From assembly GCA_016793415.1 (NCBI GenBank), contig JAEUMC010000817.1, positions 1-14,462 on the forward strand: a stretch of 14,462 bases of DNA. Reading direction: 5' to 3'. The notes beneath the pieces were generated by a model that did no database searches, was not told the origin of the DNA, and was given only the letters and a program-made list of their open reading frames with translations. Shown here one piece after another: positions 11,346 through 14,462 of the stretch. A program made the position numbers and the translations under genes. Source of the stretch: Devosia sp. Lineage in GTDB: Bacteria; Pseudomonadota; Alphaproteobacteria; Rhizobiales; Devosiaceae. The first letter of the stretch is position 1. Every line of letters starts with the position of its first letter.

Positions 11346-13463
11346 ATGGGTGACAGTTGGCAGAATGTTGCGTTGCGGACCCTGCATCCCAAGCTGCGAA
11401 TGTTCGCCAACTGCAATGCCGACGTCAGTTCCGCCAAGTCCGAGGTGCAGGCGGCGCTACGCGTCACCACCGCGGCGGTGGCCAACTCCACGCCGCCGCT
11501 CGCCACCGCGCTGGCGCCTGCCGAGGCGCCGCGCCGCGGGACCGCCAAGCAACACGGCGTCGACGTGCTGAGCCAGCGCGACGCGGTCGAGGTCAGCGTC
11601 TTCGTCCGCGCCACCGACAGCCTGCCGCCGGTCCCCGGCCAGCAGACCCTGCGCGGCATGGGCACCCGCCACATGACGCTCGACGAGGCCGACAACCTGG
11701 CGCGTGACGGCAGCACCATCTTCATCGAGCCGGCCGACGCGCTGAAACTGCCGCGTCCGATCAAGGGCAGCGCCGGCAGCTCCGCCCCTGCCCTGCGCGC
11801 GCCCGGCACCTCCACCGCCGATCTCGGCGACGGCCAGGGCATGCTCATCGGCATCATCGATGTGGAGGGTTTCGACTGGACCCATCCCGATTTCCTCGAT
11901 GCAAATGGCCAGACCCGCTTCGTCAGCATCTGGGATCAGGGAGCGCGGGAAGGTCGCAACCGCAAGGGCATGAAGCGCGGCCGCGTCATCACTGCGGCGG
12001 CCATGCAAGCCGCCATCGCCGATGCCGCAGTCGTGCATGTCTCGCCGCACGATCTCGAGCCGCAGTCGCAGATGCTGGTCGGCTCGCATGGCACGCACGT
12101 CGCCTCGATCGCCGCCGGCAATAGCGGGCTTTGCCCGAAGGCCGACATCGCCGCCGTGCTGATCGCCCTGCCCGAGGACGAGATCGACCGGCGCACCTCG
12201 TTCTACGATTCCACCAGCCTGCTCGATGCGGTCTATCATCTGCTCGAACTGGCCGGCGAGCGGCCGATCTCGATCAACATCAGCCTCGGCACCAACGGCC
12301 ACGCGCATGATGGCTCCAGCATCCTCGATCGCTGGATCGATGCCTTGCTCACCGAGCCCGGCCGCTCTATCGCGATCGCCGCCGGCAATGCCGGGCAGGA
12401 GCGTCCGGAGGCGCCCGACGACCTCGGCTACATGATGGGCCGCATCCATGCGAGCGGCAAAATCGATGCCCAGGGGCTCGACCACATTCTCGAATGGCAA
12501 GTGGTCGGCGACCGGATCAAGGACGCTTCGGAAAACGAGCTGGAGATCTGGTACGAGCCGCAGGACCGCTTCGCCATTTCCATCCGCCCGCCCGACGGCG
12601 ACTGGATCGGCCCGATCCTGCCCGGCCAATACCTCGAAAACCTCCAACTGCCCGACCGCACGCTGATCTCCGTCTACAACGAGCTGCATCACCCGACCAA
12701 CGGCGCCAATTACATCGCCGCCTACCTGACGCCCTTCTTCGCACCCGATGTGATCGTCGGCATCCCCGCCGGCACGTGGCAGATCAAGCTGCATGGCCTC
12801 GTCATCCGCGACGGCGCCTTCCACGCCTGGATCGAGCGCGACGACCCGGCCGATCTCGGCGACGGCAGCTTCTTCTGGCCGTCGTTTTTCACCGAGGCCT
12901 CGCATGTCGACACCTCCTCGGTCAGCGCCCTCGCCTGTGGCCAGCGCATCGTCTCGGTCGCCAATCTCGACGAAGTCCGCCGCCGCGCCCATATCACCTC
13001 GAGCCAGGGCCCGACCCGCGATGGCCGGCCCAAGCCCGACATCACCGCGCCCGGCACCGAGATCGTCGCCGCCAACGGCTTCGGCGATCCCGACGCTCCG
13101 TGGATCGCCATGACCGGCACCAGCATGGCGAGCCCCTATGTCACCGGCGTTATCGGCCTGATGCTCGCCGCCGAGCCGACGCTCACTGCCGCGCAGATCC
13201 TGGGGATCATCCGGGCCACTGCGCGGCCGCTCCCCGGCGCCACCTATCGATGGGCCAACGATCTCGGCTTCGGCGTCATCTCTCCCGCGGCCTGCGTCGC
13301 CGAGGCGCGACGGGCGCTGCACCGCACCGAACTGAAGAGCGCCGTGTCGTCAGGCGCGGCGGCGGCCCTGCCCGCTGGCGCCCCCATGGCAGCCCCGGCA
13401 CGTCGCCGGGTTGCTCCGAAGCCTTCGCAGACCCGCCGTCCACCCTCGAGGCTCGCGCCATGA
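11346..13463 (+). CDS. S8 (subtilisin-family) serine peptidase, no signal peptide
   Basis: The product is 705 residues. After a non-hydrophobic N terminus and a propeptide-like segment (about 80-135, VEVSVFVRAT ... IFIEPADALKL), the S8 catalytic residues are all present: Asp172 in GIIDVEGFDWTHPDF, His248 in SHGTHVASIAAGN, the oxyanion Asn348 in IAIAAGN, and Ser593 in GTSMASPYVTG. Between Asn and Ser lies an extra region of about 150 residues (about 378-500; ELEIWYEPQDRFAISIRPPD) that looks like a beta-sandwich insert, as in Csp-type bacterial subtilases. The C-terminal 40 residues are Ala/Pro/Arg-rich and probably disordered. No signal peptide or membrane helix is visible, so a cytoplasmic role is likely. 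ATG 11346 is preceded by GGGGGCGGA. Its TGA overlaps the next ATG, so it is coupled to the MBL hydrolase. Target unknown. Confidence 0.92.
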   Translation: MGDSWQNVALRTLHPKLRMFANCNADVSSAKSEVQAALRVTTAAVANSTPPLATALAPAEAPRRGTAKQHGVDVLSQRDAVEVSVFVRATDSLPPVPGQQTLRGMGTRHMTLDEADNLARDGSTIFIEPADALKLPRPIKGSAGSSAPALRAPGTSTADLGDGQGMLIGIIDVEGFDWTHPDFLDANGQTRFVSIWDQGAREGRNRKGMKRGRVITAAAMQAAIADAAVVHVSPHDLEPQSQMLVGSHGTHVASIAAGNSGLCPKADIAAVLIALPEDEIDRRTSFYDSTSLLDAVYHLLELAGERPISINISLGTNGHAHDGSSILDRWIDALLTEPGRSIAIAAGNAGQERPEAPDDLGYMMGRIHASGKIDAQGLDHILEWQVVGDRIKDASENELEIWYEPQDRFAISIRPPDGDWIGPILPGQYLENLQLPDRTLISVYNELHHPTNGANYIAAYLTPFFAPDVIVGIPAGTWQIKLHGLVIRDGAFHAWIERDDPADLGDGSFFWPSFFTEASHVDTSSVSALACGQRIVSVANLDEVRRRAHITSSQGPTRDGRPKPDITAPGTEIVAANGFGDPDAPWIAMTGTSMASPYVTGVIGLMLAAEPTLTAAQILGIIRATARPLPGATYRWANDLGFGVISPAACVAEARRALHRTELKSAVSSGAAAALPAGAPMAAPARRRVAPKPSQTRRPPSRLAP

Positions 13464-14462
13464 AGATCACCCTGCTGCCGTCGGAGAAGGGCGATTGCCT
13501 GCTGATAGAAGCCGGTGCGGTCAACATCCTCGCCGATGGCGGCATGCCTGGCTCCTATGTCGACGAGGTGCGCGGCTTCCTCGGCAAATGGGCCGAAACC
13601 CCCGGTCATGAGCTCGACCTGGTCTACGTCTCGCATGTCGACCAGGATCACATCGCCGGTGTGCTGCAGCTGCTCGAGGACACCGTGCTGTGGCGGGTGT
13701 ACCAGCACAAGCTGGACCACGGTCAGCCGGCGACCAAGCCGGCGTTCAAGCGGCCACCCAAAGTCAAGCGCATCTGGCACAACGCCTTCAAGACCATGGT
13801 CGATGAGTCCGAAGCCATCGGCAGCGTGCTAGCCGCGCGCGCCAACAGCCTGTCGAGCTCCACCAACCTGTCGCTGCTGCGGCTCGCCGCTGCTTTCCGC
13901 TCGGTCGCCAACTCGATTCCCGAGGCGATCAAGGTGTCGCGCCGTATCGCCGCCGACCAGCTCGACATTCCGCTCAACGGCGAGTTCGACAAGCTCCTCG
14001 CCATGGTGCGTGGCCAGGAGATGATCAGCCTCGCCGCCGGCAGCTCGCTCGAAATCCGCGTCATCGGCCCGTTCCCGGCCGATCTCGAAAAGCTGCGCAA
14101 GTACTGGAAGAACTGGCTGGCCAATGCCGAGAACGCCTCGAGCGTCGCCAAGCTCGAGGCCTGGCTCGAGGACAATGAAGGCCCCCTCCCCACCGGCTTC
14201 GGCGTCTCCATCGACGACGAGCTCGGCCACCGCAAGGATGTCACCGAGCCCAACCTCGCCTCGCTGATGCTGCTGCTCGAAGAGCCCAAAGCCGCCGGCC
14301 GCGTTACCCGCGTGGTGATGACCGGCGACGGCCACGCCACCGATATCCTCGCCGGCCTCACCCATCACGGCCGCCTCGCCGATGGCGAAGGCCTGCACGT
14401 CGACGTGCTCAAACTCCAGCACCACGGCTCCGAGCACAATCTCGACCGCAACTTCGTCAAGC
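13460..14462 (+). CDS. ComEC-type metallo-beta-lactamase-fold hydrolase (partial, runs off the window)
   Basis: ATG 13460 overlaps the peptidase stop (ATGA) and the frame stays open for 334 codons to the window edge, so the C terminus is missing. The N terminus MKITLLPSEKGDCLLIEAG and NILADGG lead to the metal-binding motif SHVDQDHIAG (His59, Asp61, Asp63, His64). Later come NLASLMLLLE (265-274), MTGDGH (287-292) and LKLQHHGSEHN (317-327). The HxDxDH, NxxS, TGD and HHGS set is that of ComEC-like MBL domains, some of which degrade DNA or nucleotides. About 150 residues (roughly 100-250), largely helical in appearance and rich in Ala, Leu and Trp, are inserted between the first and later motifs. 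No signal peptide or membrane helices are seen, so this is a soluble relative, not the ComEC channel. The substrate is unknown. Confidence 0.9.
   Translation, partial: MKITLLPSEKGDCLLIEAGAVNILADGGMPGSYVDEVRGFLGKWAETPGHELDLVYVSHVDQDHIAGVLQLLEDTVLWRVYQHKLDHGQPATKPAFKRPPKVKRIWHNAFKTMVDESEAIGSVLAARANSLSSSTNLSLLRLAAAFRSVANSIPEAIKVSRRIAADQLDIPLNGEFDKLLAMVRGQEMISLAAGSSLEIRVIGPFPADLEKLRKYWKNWLANAENASSVAKLEAWLEDNEGPLPTGFGVSIDDELGHRKDVTEPNLASLMLLLEEPKAAGRVTRVVMTGDGHATDILAGLTHHGRLADGEGLHVDVLKLQHHGSEHNLDRNFVK

Noticed and set aside
11457..13322. A 621-codon open frame on the minus strand opposite the subtilase gene
   Set aside because: Its product is Gly/Asp/Arg-rich with no recognisable domain, while the + strand frame has all S8 catalytic motifs. 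Long antisense frames are common in GC-rich coding DNA.
3417..13463. Functional link between the I36-like (protease-inhibitor-type) proteins and the S8 peptidase
   Set aside because: They are about 6 kb apart with unrelated operons between them. The I36-like proteins are exported whereas the peptidase lacks a signal, and the classic I36 inhibitor targets metalloproteases.
13460..14462. Calling the MBL gene comEC/rec2
   Set aside because: ComEC has many membrane helices and a competence domain; this product starts directly with the MBL fold and shows no membrane segments in the visible 334 residues.

Overview
The window reads as a chromosomal segment of a GC-rich alphaproteobacterium, most likely a member of the Hyphomicrobiales such as Devosia or a relative. 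This is inferred from strongly GC-biased third codon positions, an E. coli-type thymidine kinase, GC-rich palindromic intergenic repeats and the kind of genes present. No sequence search was possible. I see no rRNA, tRNA, CRISPR array, transposase or phage gene. Almost all genes are on the + strand; the one clear exception is a small secreted DUF2147-type protein.

Layout. At 185-1087 is a ten-helix EamA/DMT exporter, convergent with a DUF2147-like periplasmic protein (1089-1484, minus strand). A structured leader with a perfect intrinsic terminator (1724-1755) precedes a translationally coupled three-gene unit: thymidine kinase (1801-2409), an unrecognised 113-residue protein (2406-2747) and a YciA-type acyl-CoA thioesterase (2744-3145). 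Three tandem paralogues follow (3417-3986, 4180-4818, 4990-5652). They encode exported proteins with an N-terminal bacterial SH3-like domain and a C-terminal beta/gamma-crystallin (I36-like) domain; six cysteines and calcium-clamp motifs are conserved, and each gene is followed by its own hairpin.

A 648-base gap (5653-6300) carries a block of hairpins, a candidate promoter and a clear cobalamin riboswitch (about 6066-6256). The riboswitch controls an ABC uptake operon for a corrinoid or related ligand: ATPase (6380-7183), periplasmic binding protein (7195-8139) and FecCD permease (8280-9338). A possible 36-codon leader ORF lies between riboswitch and ATPase. Next comes an ArsR-family regulator (9386-9751) with two abutting 16-bp operator-like palindromes, overlapping an SRPBCC/AHSA1 protein (9735-10229), and then an SDR-fold protein that lacks the catalytic Tyr-x3-Lys pair (10388-11209). 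Related GC-rich palindromes lie before the permease and before the SDR gene.

The last part (11346 to the edge) is the most system-like: a 705-residue subtilisin-family (S8) peptidase without a signal peptide, overlapping by ATGA a ComEC-type metallo-beta-lactamase-fold hydrolase that runs off the window. Such a coupled, probably cytoplasmic protease plus MBL hydrolase fits a stress or conflict (defence) module, but that role is inference.
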